From CAYNRA01 sp046296415 (lineage in GTDB: Bacteria > Bacteroidota > Bacteroidia > Cytophagales > Spirosomataceae), in assembly GCA_046296415.1 (NCBI GenBank), contig JBKBLN010000002.1, forward strand, positions 372,001 through 436,000: a stretch of DNA of 64,000 bases, written 5' to 3'. Within the stretch, counting starts at the first letter, position 1; each line of letters begins with the position of its first letter. This document shows, one piece after another, positions 16,921 through 24,002 of the stretch. Below the pieces are notes generated by a model. The model was not told where the DNA came from, searched no databases, and saw only the letters and a program-made list of their open reading frames with translations. Both the position numbers and the translations under genes were made by a program.

Positions 16921-17250
16921 ATGAAAGAAAATACAGAAATAATAAATGAACTATTGAAATTCAGAAATGAGAGGGATTGGGAACAATTCCACAATCCTAA
17001 AGATTTAGCAATTGCAATAAATGTTGAAGCAGGCGAGCTGCTTGAATTATTTTTATGGAAAAGCCCTAATGAGGCAAACAAAGAAAAAGTGAAAGAAGAG
17101 TTAGCAGACATCTTTACGTATGCTTTTCTACTAGCAGAAAAATATCAATTTGATATAAGGGATATTATTATGGAGAAAATAAAAAAGAATAGTGAGAAAT
17201 ATCCAATTCATAAATCCAAAGGTAATGCTAAAAAGTACAATGAATTATGA
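16921..17250 (+). CDS. MazG-like nucleotide pyrophosphohydrolase
   Basis: A 109-residue all-alpha NTP pyrophosphohydrolase of the MazG/DCTPP1 (RS21-C6) type. The metal-binding motif ExxE...ExxD is intact: Glu36 and Glu39 in VEAGELLELF, Glu60 and Asp63 in EELADIF. The start FRNERDWEQFHNPKDLAIAI matches the DCTPP1-like N-terminus. Such enzymes cleave (d)NTPs, often non-canonical or damaged ones, to the monophosphate and pyrophosphate. Its last four bases overlap the start of the next gene (ATGA), so the two are translationally coupled and probably work together. Low GC matches its neighbours in the island. Confidence 0.9.
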   Translation: MKENTEIINELLKFRNERDWEQFHNPKDLAIAINVEAGELLELFLWKSPNEANKEKVKEELADIFTYAFLLAEKYQFDIRDIIMEKIKKNSEKYPIHKSKGNAKKYNEL

Positions 17251-19457
17251 GTTTGTCTTTTGAAATATCAGTAGAAGTTTCAGAACAATACCCATTTCAA
17301 AAGGACTCACTCCAAAAAATTGAGCAGAATCCTTGGGTAAAAAGTAATTGGCCTCTAGTTTATTTTATTCAAAATGAGAAAATAAAGGCTGCATATATAG
17401 GTGAATCTACCAATGCACTCAGTAGAATAAAAAATCATCTTGGAAATCTTGAGCGCTGCAAGCTCGATACAATTTCGATTATTGGTTCAGATAAATTCAA
17501 CAAGTCTGCGACACTTGATATCGAATCAAACCTTATTCAATACATTTCAGCTGAGGGTACATACAAACTTCAAAATGGAAATTATGGATTGATTAACCAT
17601 AACTATTACCAAAAAGACCTGTACAAAAATCTTTTTAGAGAGATTTGGAATAAACTCATTGATCGGAAGATTTTAACCAAATCGTTAACTGAAATTGAAA
17701 ATTCCGAACTTTTTAAATTTTCACCTTACAAGGCTCTCAATGAGGATCAATACAATTCAGTATTGCAAATCTTAGATGGTCTTACAACTAAAAAATCAAA
17801 TAGAATATTTGTTAGTGGAAGTGCGGGCACCGGCAAAACGATCCTTGCTACCTATTTAATCAAACTCCTAGCTTCAGAAATTGATGAATTACGATCAAAT
17901 GATTACAATAAGGACGAGCTAAAAGAAATTAAATTCGTAAGAGATTTTAAAACAAAGTACCCAAATGCTAAAATTGGTTTGGTAGTGGCTATGACATCAC
18001 TTCGAGAATCTCTAGAGAATGTTTTTAGAAAAATTCCTGGCTTAAAAGCAAGTATGGTTATTAATCCTTCGGATACTTTTAAATTGAATGAAAAGTATGA
18101 TCTGTTAATAGTTGATGAAGCCCATAGATTAAGAAAGTATAAGAATATTAGTTGGATGGGTGCTTTCAAAAAAAATAATAAAAAGTTAGGATTGGATGAC
18201 AATGGTACTGAACTGGATTGGATAATGGCAAACAGTAAAAATCAGGTCTTCTTTTATGATTCGAACCAGTCTGTGAAGCCCTCAGATGTTGATTCAGAAA
18301 AATTCACTAAATTACTAAGTGATAAGAACTCATTACGTCTTGAATTAAAATCTCAAATGCGTGTAAAGGGAGGCAAAAACTATATTCAATTTGTAGATGA
18401 TCTACTAAAAATTAATTTACCAATTAAGTCAAAATATCAAGAAAAGAATTACGAGTTACTTTTTTTCGACAATTTCAACGACTTATATTTTGAGCTAAGC
18501 AAAAAAGAAGATGAATTCGGTCTTTGTAGGATGATTGCAGGTTATTCTTGGCCATGGAAATCAAACCCAAAATTAAATCCACCACCACCTCCTGATACCA
18601 TTGATATCGAGTTAGATGGTTTAAAATTCAAATGGAACACTACGGATAAAGATTGGATTAATTCATCGAATGCTTTTAATGAAATAGGATGTATTCATAC
18701 CACCCAAGGATATGATTTAAATTATGCTGCTGTCATTTTTGGCAATGAAATAGATTTTGATAAAAAAACAAACTCGTTAATAATTTACCCGGACCAATAC
18801 TTTGATATAAATGGAAAGAAGGGCGTTTCCGATGTTAATATTCTGAGGTCATACATAATTAATATCTACAAAACCATTATGTACCGTGGTATAAAAGGAA
18901 CATTAATTTATGCTTGTAATCAAGGCTTAAGAGAATATTTAAAGGAACATATTGAAACATTTAAAAAGGAAATTCCTTTCAGAATACTGCATTTTGAAGA
19001 GGTTCAACCATACATTAATTGTATTCCTTTAGTGGACATTTCTGCTGCTGCAAGTAATTTCAGCGACTTACAGTCACCTTCTGAATTAACTTGGATAGAG
19101 CCTCCTTTCAATATTTCAGCTAAAAAAGGATACTTTGTATGCAAAGTAGTTGGTGAATCGATGAATAAGCGAATTCCTAATGGTTCATATTGTTTGTTTA
19201 AGCAAGATGATGGTGGTTCTAGAAATGGAAAAATAGTATTGGTTGAATCAACCTCAATTTATGATTCAGATTTTGGTTCAGGTTACACAGTTAAAGAGTA
19301 TCATAGTGAAAAGAATTTTTCGGTTGATGGATGGAATCACGAATCCATAAGACTAAAGCCATTATCTAGTTTTGATGAATACACGGATATCTTTTTAAGT
19401 GATGATGATCTAATAAATTTTAAAGTTGTTGGAATTTTTGAAAGAGTGATTGTTTAG
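17247..19457 (+). CDS. GIY-YIG nuclease / DUF2075 helicase / S24 peptidase fusion
   Basis: A 736-residue three-part protein. Residues about 35-110 form a GIY-YIG-like nuclease domain (LVYF...YIGES at 37-54, Arg60, Glu93). Residues about 165-560 are a DUF2075/Schlafen-type superfamily 1 helicase: Walker A GSAGTGKT (191-198), DEAH (290-293), motif III YDSNQSVKPSD, MRVKGG (371-376), TTQGYDLNYAAVIFG (485-499) and YRGIKGTLIYA. Residues about 628-735 form a LexA/UmuD-type S24 peptidase domain with candidate catalytic Ser638 (VVGESM) and Lys683 (YTVKEY). No Ala-Gly or Cys-Gly self-cleavage site is evident upstream of it. It is coupled to the MazG-like gene. A role in phage defence or DNA-damage response is inference. 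Confidence 0.88.
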   Translation: MSLSFEISVEVSEQYPFQKDSLQKIEQNPWVKSNWPLVYFIQNEKIKAAYIGESTNALSRIKNHLGNLERCKLDTISIIGSDKFNKSATLDIESNLIQYISAEGTYKLQNGNYGLINHNYYQKDLYKNLFREIWNKLIDRKILTKSLTEIENSELFKFSPYKALNEDQYNSVLQILDGLTTKKSNRIFVSGSAGTGKTILATYLIKLLASEIDELRSNDYNKDELKEIKFVRDFKTKYPNAKIGLVVAMTSLRESLENVFRKIPGLKASMVINPSDTFKLNEKYDLLIVDEAHRLRKYKNISWMGAFKKNNKKLGLDDNGTELDWIMANSKNQVFFYDSNQSVKPSDVDSEKFTKLLSDKNSLRLELKSQMRVKGGKNYIQFVDDLLKINLPIKSKYQEKNYELLFFDNFNDLYFELSKKEDEFGLCRMIAGYSWPWKSNPKLNPPPPPDTIDIELDGLKFKWNTTDKDWINSSNAFNEIGCIHTTQGYDLNYAAVIFGNEIDFDKKTNSLIIYPDQYFDINGKKGVSDVNILRSYIINIYKTIMYRGIKGTLIYACNQGLREYLKEHIETFKKEIPFRILHFEEVQPYINCIPLVDISAAASNFSDLQSPSELTWIEPPFNISAKKGYFVCKVVGESMNKRIPNGSYCLFKQDDGGSRNGKIVLVESTSIYDSDFGSGYTVKEYHSEKNFSVDGWNHESIRLKPLSSFDEYTDIFLSDDDLINFKVVGIFERVIV

Positions 19458-19550
19458 CTTATGTAGTTGTACTGTATTAATTCACATAATTTGAAAAATC
19501 AATCAATTAAAAATATAATTAACATGAATTGTATTTAGAAGCGCAATTAA

Positions 19551-19755
19551 ACGTGTACCAAATTATCAACGCTTTCCAAATAAACGAGCTAACAGGATAT
19601 CAGCCGAGAACTTGAGATTAATCGTGCTAACCTAAACTTCGGGGATAAGAAGTATTTGGGAGTGGCTAATTCTCTTAACCGGCAAAAAGAGAATAACTAT
19701 AGCAATGAGTTCATAAATTTGATAATATTTGTATGTGCGCTAGAACACCAAGATT
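19551..19755 (+). pseudogene. Possible decayed gene fragment
   Basis: Two adjacent frames carry plausible protein stretches (about 20 and 45 residues) broken by stops and one shift. I cannot name the parent family. Codon use and low GC match the island. It may be the remains of a third gene of the MazG/DUF2075 cassette or of an unrelated passenger. Confidence 0.3.
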
Positions 19756-19966
19756 AAATTCCCAATTGTTTATTCGACTTAATTTGATAAACTCGATCCT
19801 TTCTTTTAACTATTTTATCTGGCTCGTGGGAGGCTGATTTATCCTTAAATAGACGAAGTTTTGTACTTGAACTACCATTTTGGCGAGTACCTAGTTCAGG
19901 TCCGAGCAGTGCCTCTGTCAGCCGATTGGCGGGAGAATGCCGATCGATTGAAACGGATTGTACACG

Positions 19967-19996
19967 TGTAGGGTCAGGGCATGCCCTGACCCTACA
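19967..19996. repeat. Perfect 30-bp palindrome (REP-like)
   Basis: TGTAGGGTCAGGGCA followed directly by its exact reverse complement TGCCCTGACCCTACA, with no loop. It overlaps a second palindrome, TACACGTGTA (19961-19970). GTAGGG-CAGGG-type palindromes recur as REP-like elements in many genomes. No gene end is near enough to need it as a terminator. Confidence 0.8.
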
Positions 19997-20094
19997 GGGG
20001 GAATGCTTTTGTACCTACCTACTTTGCCAAATTCCATCCTAAGATCCAGCTCCCGATGAAAGCCCTTCAGACCGTGTCTTATTTCCAGTTGGTA

Positions 20095-20150
20095 CCTTTT
20101 GCCTAGCCTTGACAGGCTAGGTTTTAGATCATGCACCGTTGGTGCGGTAT
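20095..20150 (+). repeat. Diverged fragment of the 174-bp repeat core
   Basis: The stretch has GCCTAGCCTTGACAGGCTAGG followed by ATGCACCGTTGGTGC, matching the two central stem-loops of the 174-bp element, but terminal inverted repeats are absent. Sequence after it (CCCGATGGGG near 20172) also resembles 34718-34740, so it is a relic of the same repeat neighbourhood. Confidence 0.6.
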
Positions 20151-20258
20151 ACCCTTGGCCTCAAACAGAATGACCCGATGGGGAAAGAGCACGGTACTGC
20201 TGTGGATTTAGGTGCCCAAAGAGATAGGCGTTATGCCGATTGCCTATACGACATTACC

Positions 20259-20322
20259 TTGGGATTTATAAATTAATTACCTAAATTTGAATTAAAATTC
20301 ATTCATTAATTTGAATTTTAAT
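20259..20322 (+). promoter_or_regulatory. Promoter and operator of the HipB/HipA pair
   Basis: TTG (20259-20261), a 20-base spacer, then TAAATTTG (20282-20289) is a near-ideal Bacteroidota promoter. Immediately downstream, ATTAAAATTCA (20291-20301) and TGAATTTTAAT (20312-20322) form a perfect 11-bp inverted repeat with a 10-base centre, across the expected transcription start. The antitoxin start codon is 5 bases later. This is the layout expected for autorepression by the HipB-like protein. Confidence 0.7.
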
Positions 20323-20327
20323 ATTTT

Positions 20328-20675
20328 ATGACTGATTTACCATTCAAAGACTTAACCTCCATGAGTGATCAGGCGATTGCTGAATTCATTGGGGCGTTTG
20401 TTCGGCACCACCGAATGGAACAGAATAAAACCCAGACCGACCTAGCCACTGCTGCGGGTATCAGTCGGTCAACTCTCAGCTTGCTCGAACGGGGCGAAAA
20501 TGTCACCCTCCCAACCCTCATTCAGGTTATCCGTGTGTTGGATCAACTGCCCGTTTTGCAGGGATTTGCAGTTCAGGAATCCATTAGTCCTCTCGCCTTA
20601 GCCAAACTCCAAAAACAAAAGCGCCAACGCGCACGCAGCAAATCCAACTCCACCCCACCCTCCACCGACTGGTAA
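20328..20675 (+). CDS. HipB-like XRE-family antitoxin/repressor
   Basis: A 115-residue protein with one XRE-type helix-turn-helix at about residues 25-80 (MEQNKTQTDLATAAGISRST, LSLLERGENVTLPTLIQVIRVL). A basic tail (KLQKQKRQRARSKSN) follows. It lies three bases before a HipA-type kinase gene, the standard hipBA arrangement, so it should neutralise the kinase and repress the operon through the inverted repeat just upstream. It is longer at both ends than the 88-residue E. coli HipB. Confidence 0.88.
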   Translation: MTDLPFKDLTSMSDQAIAEFIGAFVRHHRMEQNKTQTDLATAAGISRSTLSLLERGENVTLPTLIQVIRVLDQLPVLQGFAVQESISPLALAKLQKQKRQRARSKSNSTPPSTDW

Positions 20676-20678
20676 CCT

Positions 20679-21983
20679 ATGGAAGTAGCCGAAGTAAAAA
20701 TCTGGGGCCACCTGGTAGGGGCAGTGGCCTGGGACCTCGCACGAAACGTAGGGATATTCGAATATGACCCCGCTTTCAAAACGCGTGGATGGGACCTCTC
20801 CCCCTTGAAAATGCCTATTTCGGATTCCCGTCGTTCGTTTTCATTTCCCGAACTCCGCCGATCACGCTTTGCCGACTACAATGCTTTCCGCGGTTTACCC
20901 GGACTTCTTGCCGACGCCCTGCCCGACCACTACGGAAATCAGCTCATCAATCTTTGGCTTGCTCAACAAGGTAGACCACAGGATAGCATGAATCCCGTCG
21001 AAATGCTGTGCTTCATCGGCACACGGGGCATGGGAGCCTTGGAATTTGAACCCACGCTCCTGAAAGCCACCCAAAAGACCTTTTCGGTGGAAATGGATAG
21101 CCTCGTCGCAACCGCACGAAAAATGCTGGATCAACGGGAGGCTTTTTCCACCAACCTAACCCGCGACGAGGAACGCGCCGTTTTGGATATCTTGAAGATC
21201 GGAACCTCCGCCGGAGGAGCGCGTCCTAAGGCGCTTATCGCTTGGAATGAAAAAACAGGGGAAGTGAGGTCCGGGCAAACCCAAGCACCCAAGGGATTTG
21301 CCCATTGGCTCATCAAGCTCGACGGCGTGCATGAGGTCCAACTCGGCGGAACCCTCGGCTATGGACGTGTTGAAATGGCCTATTACCTCATGGCCACCGC
21401 CTGCGGCATTCATATGATGCCCTCCCGCCTGCTAGAGGAAAACGGCCGAGCGCATTTTATGACCCAACGCTTTGACCGCGAAGGTGGGGCTACCAAACAC
21501 CATGTACAGACATTTTGTGGACTGAGCCACCTGGATTTCAATGCCACCACCAGCTTTAGCTACGAACAACTCTTTCAGTGCATGCGTGAACTCAAACTAA
21601 CCTACGCCGATGCCGAACAGATGTTCCGACGGATGGTATTCAATGTGATCGCCCGAAATTGTGACGACCACACCAAAAACTTTGCCTTTCGACTGAAACA
21701 AACCGGTTCTTGGGAATTAGCCCCCGCCTACGACATTTGCCATGCCTACCGGCCGGGCAGCGAATGGGTCAGCCAACACGCCTTGAGCATCAACGGTCAA
21801 CGCAGCGACATCTCCAAAAAAGACTTGCTGGTGATCGGGGAGTCCATTCGATGCAAAAAAGCAGCCGACATCGTGGAGGAAATCCAAGAGACCGTTCACC
21901 AATGGGATCGATTCGCTCGGGAAGTCGAGGTGCACCCCGCACTCCGAGAACAGATCGCCAAAACACACCTCCGCTTGATATAA
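20679..21983 (+). CDS. HipA-family serine/threonine kinase toxin
   Basis: A 434-residue HipA-type kinase; the E. coli enzyme phosphorylates glutamyl-tRNA synthetase and induces dormancy, while targets vary in other members. The N-terminal subdomain has FRGLPGLLADALPDHYGNQL, the glycine-rich ATP loop region is GTSAGGARPKALI (from residue 175), the catalytic segment FNVIARNCDDHTKNF gives Asp329, and LAPAYDI gives the metal-binding Asp352. All key residues are present, so the toxin looks functional. GC is that of the core genome, unlike the AT-rich island 1.2 kb upstream. Confidence 0.92.
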   Translation: MEVAEVKIWGHLVGAVAWDLARNVGIFEYDPAFKTRGWDLSPLKMPISDSRRSFSFPELRRSRFADYNAFRGLPGLLADALPDHYGNQLINLWLAQQGRPQDSMNPVEMLCFIGTRGMGALEFEPTLLKATQKTFSVEMDSLVATARKMLDQREAFSTNLTRDEERAVLDILKIGTSAGGARPKALIAWNEKTGEVRSGQTQAPKGFAHWLIKLDGVHEVQLGGTLGYGRVEMAYYLMATACGIHMMPSRLLEENGRAHFMTQRFDREGGATKHHVQTFCGLSHLDFNATTSFSYEQLFQCMRELKLTYADAEQMFRRMVFNVIARNCDDHTKNFAFRLKQTGSWELAPAYDICHAYRPGSEWVSQHALSINGQRSDISKKDLLVIGESIRCKKAADIVEEIQETVHQWDRFAREVEVHPALREQIAKTHLRLI

Positions 21984-21985
21984 CC

Positions 21986-22010
21986 TTGTTTTTCAGGCAA
22001 TTAAAAACAA
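21986..22010 (+). terminator. Weak AT-rich stem-loop after hipA
   Basis: TTGTTTTT (21986-21993) pairs with AAAAACAA (22003-22010) around nine bases, just after the hipA stop. The stem has a single GC pair, so terminator strength is doubtful. Confidence 0.3.
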
Positions 22011-22043
22011 AGTAAATCAACAAATTTTTCCCTTTGTGATTGG

Positions 22044-22103
22044 TTTGTTTTAAAATATTACGCTATTGTTTTACCTTTGTGCCAAATTATATTCTGAATA
22101 TAA
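22044..22103 (+). promoter_or_regulatory. Promoter and palindromic operator of the Lrp-type gene
   Basis: TACCTTTG (22072-22079) matches the -7 consensus; TTTG at 22044-22047 is a possible -33 box, though the 24-base gap is longer than usual. Directly downstream, TTATATTC (22087-22094) and GAATATAA (22096-22103) make a perfect palindrome around a single T. Lrp-family regulators bind such AT-rich palindromes and commonly control their own gene. Confidence 0.5.
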
Positions 22104-22119
22104 ATCGTCAACAAATTAA

Positions 22120-22590
22120 ATGGCATCACCCAAGCTTGATCACATTGATCATAAGTTACTTGAAATTCTTCAAAGCAATGGAAAAATAACCAATGCCCAA
22201 CTTTCCAAAGACATCGGCCTCTCGCCAGCCCCGACCTTGGAACGGGTTAAAAAATTAGAAAGTTCTGGCATCATTGAAAGCTATCATGCCCAAATTGATC
22301 GTGAAAAAGTGGGATTGGGGGTATTGACTTTCGTACAAGTGACGCTCTCAGGTCACCGAAAAGCCATTACAGACCAGTTTGTCGAAACTATCATGCGGGT
22401 TCCGGAAATCATTGAATGCCACCACGTGACGGGCTCGTGTGACTTCCTACTGAAAGTAATCGCCAAAGACATCGCATCGTATCAAAAACTGATCATGGAA
22501 ACCATCAACGAGATCGAAGTGGTGGCCTCCACCCAAACGATGGTGATCTTGTCGACCTTTAAAAACAGTAAAGTTTTACCTATTCCATAA
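22120..22590 (+). CDS. Lrp/AsnC-family transcriptional regulator
   Basis: A 156-residue regulator. The N-terminal helix-turn-helix (ITNAQLSKDIGLSPAPTLER, residues about 26-45) is followed by the RAM ligand-binding domain (VQVTLSGHRKAITDQFVETI and CHHVTGSCDFLLKVIAKD). Lrp-type proteins respond to amino acids and regulate amino-acid metabolism or act globally. It is a single gene with a palindrome at its own promoter and a terminator right after it, so autoregulation is likely; other targets cannot be read from the window. Confidence 0.93.
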   Translation: MASPKLDHIDHKLLEILQSNGKITNAQLSKDIGLSPAPTLERVKKLESSGIIESYHAQIDREKVGLGVLTFVQVTLSGHRKAITDQFVETIMRVPEIIECHHVTGSCDFLLKVIAKDIASYQKLIMETINEIEVVASTQTMVILSTFKNSKVLPIP

Positions 22591-22594
22591 AACA

Positions 22595-22623
22595 AAAAGG
22601 CCCGGATCTCCTCCGGGCCTTTT
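22595..22623. terminator. Bidirectional terminator between lrp-type gene and TPR gene
   Basis: AAAAGGCCCGGA (22595-22606) pairs with TCCGGGCCTTTT (22612-22623) around five bases. The convergent genes stop at 22590 (+) and 22626 (-), and A/T runs on either side allow it to serve both. Confidence 0.88.
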
Positions 22624-22625
22624 GC

Positions 22626-23846
22626 TTATTTCCCTCGTTTGCTTTTTCGTTCCTCCGCCTTCAGCTCAGCCAATCCTTTTTTAGCTTTTTCATAGGAAGC
22701 TGACTTTTTATCGGCCTCCCGCAATACCGCCTCATAATGTTGGCGTGCGCTGGCCCAATCCTGAATTGACCGGTCCATACCCGCCAACGCAAGCCGGGCG
22801 GATATCGCATAGCCGGAATCTTCGGACTGATTCTGTTGCGCATAGGTTAAGACCTTTAAATACCGAATGCGTGCTTCCGAGACATCGAGCCGAATTTTCT
22901 CGGCAATGTACCCTAAAATATACGAAGCATAGCGCCCGTCATTGGGCCCATACCCGTAGATACCGCGATCCAGGCGATCCAACAATTCCTGAGCGTAGCG
23001 TTCGGCCTCGCTAAATTGAGAAAGGATAAAAGACTCCCGCGCCGCAAACCGATGAAAAAAAGCATTGTTCGGATACAAGCCGTGCATCGTGCGGGCCATA
23101 TTCAGCGATTTGGTATGCTTGCCCTCCATGGAATAAATCTGGATCAAAAAATACCGAGCCTCCATTCGGGTATAAAAGGCATTATTAGCCACATTTTCTA
23201 ATTGTTGAATCCCCAAATTTTTGTCGCCCTTCCGGAAAAAAGTCAATAATGGCTTCAAAGACGGATAGGTCTCGTGGATCCACTTGGAATAATAATTGTA
23301 CAAACCATCGCCAAAGATCAACTCGGGGTTGATATTGACCTCTCCCCGGCTTTTATCCAAATATTTCATGGCTTGTTTCCCGGCCCATGCGGCCTTCACC
23401 CATCGCTCCCGCTCCGAATACAACCTGCCTTTGAAGGCATACGCCGCCGCTAAAAAGAAGGCGGCTTCCCGATCCCGTTCATCCTGGTCGAAAAGTCGTT
23501 CGGCCTTGGAAATCGCCTGATCCATGTACTGATGGCAGGCTTCATCGTATTTGGTCTGATTGATATCCGGCACAATCCGCCACCATTCGTTCAGACCCAA
23601 TAGAAAGAATCCGATCGGATGATCCGGATATTTAACAATCAACCACTTAAAATCACGTTCCGCTGCATAGTAATTTGCATTGTACATGTGATTGATGGCA
23701 TCGTTGGTACCGATCTGGATCGCTCGGTCTGTGAGCAACATAGGCCGAACCTCTGCCGATTTTTTCCCACCAAATAATCCAAAAAATTGCCCCGACACCT
23801 GAAAGGTGCTCATCCAAAGACAACTTAAAACAATCCAAAAACGCAT
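22626..23846 (-). CDS. Secreted TPR-repeat protein
   Basis: A 406-residue protein with a signal peptide (MRFWIVLSCLWMSTFQVSGQ) followed by tetratricopeptide-like repeats, for example NHMYNANYYAAERDFKWLIVKYPDHPIGFFLLGLNEWW and SQFSEAERYAQELLDRLD, ending in a charged Lys/Arg/Glu tail (AEERKSKRGK). TPR proteins are scaffolds, and periplasmic ones in Bacteroidota often support envelope complexes; no partner is evident here. It is convergent with the Lrp-type gene and divergent from the ArsS operon, with which it shares an 11-bp inverted repeat in the gap. Confidence 0.85.
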   Translation of the reverse strand: MRFWIVLSCLWMSTFQVSGQFFGLFGGKKSAEVRPMLLTDRAIQIGTNDAINHMYNANYYAAERDFKWLIVKYPDHPIGFFLLGLNEWWRIVPDINQTKYDEACHQYMDQAISKAERLFDQDERDREAAFFLAAAYAFKGRLYSERERWVKAAWAGKQAMKYLDKSRGEVNINPELIFGDGLYNYYSKWIHETYPSLKPLLTFFRKGDKNLGIQQLENVANNAFYTRMEARYFLIQIYSMEGKHTKSLNMARTMHGLYPNNAFFHRFAARESFILSQFSEAERYAQELLDRLDRGIYGYGPNDGRYASYILGYIAEKIRLDVSEARIRYLKVLTYAQQNQSEDSGYAISARLALAGMDRSIQDWASARQHYEAVLREADKKSASYEKAKKGLAELKAEERKSKRGK

Positions 23847-23896
23847 GATTTTTCTTACTAACTATTTGGTATGAAACGATCCCACACCCTGCAAAG

Positions 23897-23933
23897 TTGC
23901 ACCTTTCTTGGGAATAAATGATGAAAGGTGCAA
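23897..23933. promoter_or_regulatory. 11-bp inverted repeat in divergent promoter region
   Basis: TTGCACCTTTC (23897-23907) and GAAAGGTGCAA (23923-23933) are perfect inverse copies 15 bases apart. They lie in the 156-base gap between the TPR gene (minus strand) and the DUF2064-ArsS-SusCD operon (plus strand). The spacing fits a dimeric regulator rather than a terminator, since no T-tract follows. The regulator is not identified. Confidence 0.5.
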
Positions 23934-24002
23934 AACACAGTGGAAGCAAAAAAAATTATGTACCTTCATCCAAAATGTCGTGAAACTCGTTTATCGAGTA
24001 GT

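Larger units (their letters stand above)
19458..20257. other. Gene-poor stretch with decayed coding traces and palindromes
   Basis: No intact gene is seen. Between about 19560 and 19755 protein-like text appears in shifting frames: NVYQIINAFQINELTGYQ from about 19551, then EINRANLNFGDKKYLGVAN up to NEFINLIIFVCA at about 19614-19740. This suggests a decayed gene at the right edge of the AT-rich island. A 30-bp perfect palindrome lies at 19967-19996 and a remnant of the 174-bp repeat core at about 20095-20150. Confidence 0.5.

Noticed and set aside
16356..19457. A complete Zorya-type defence system
   Set aside because: A MotB/ZorB-like protein and a helicase are present, but there is no MotA/ZorA partner and the helicase is of the DUF2075 type with GIY-YIG and S24 parts, unlike the Zorya helicase.
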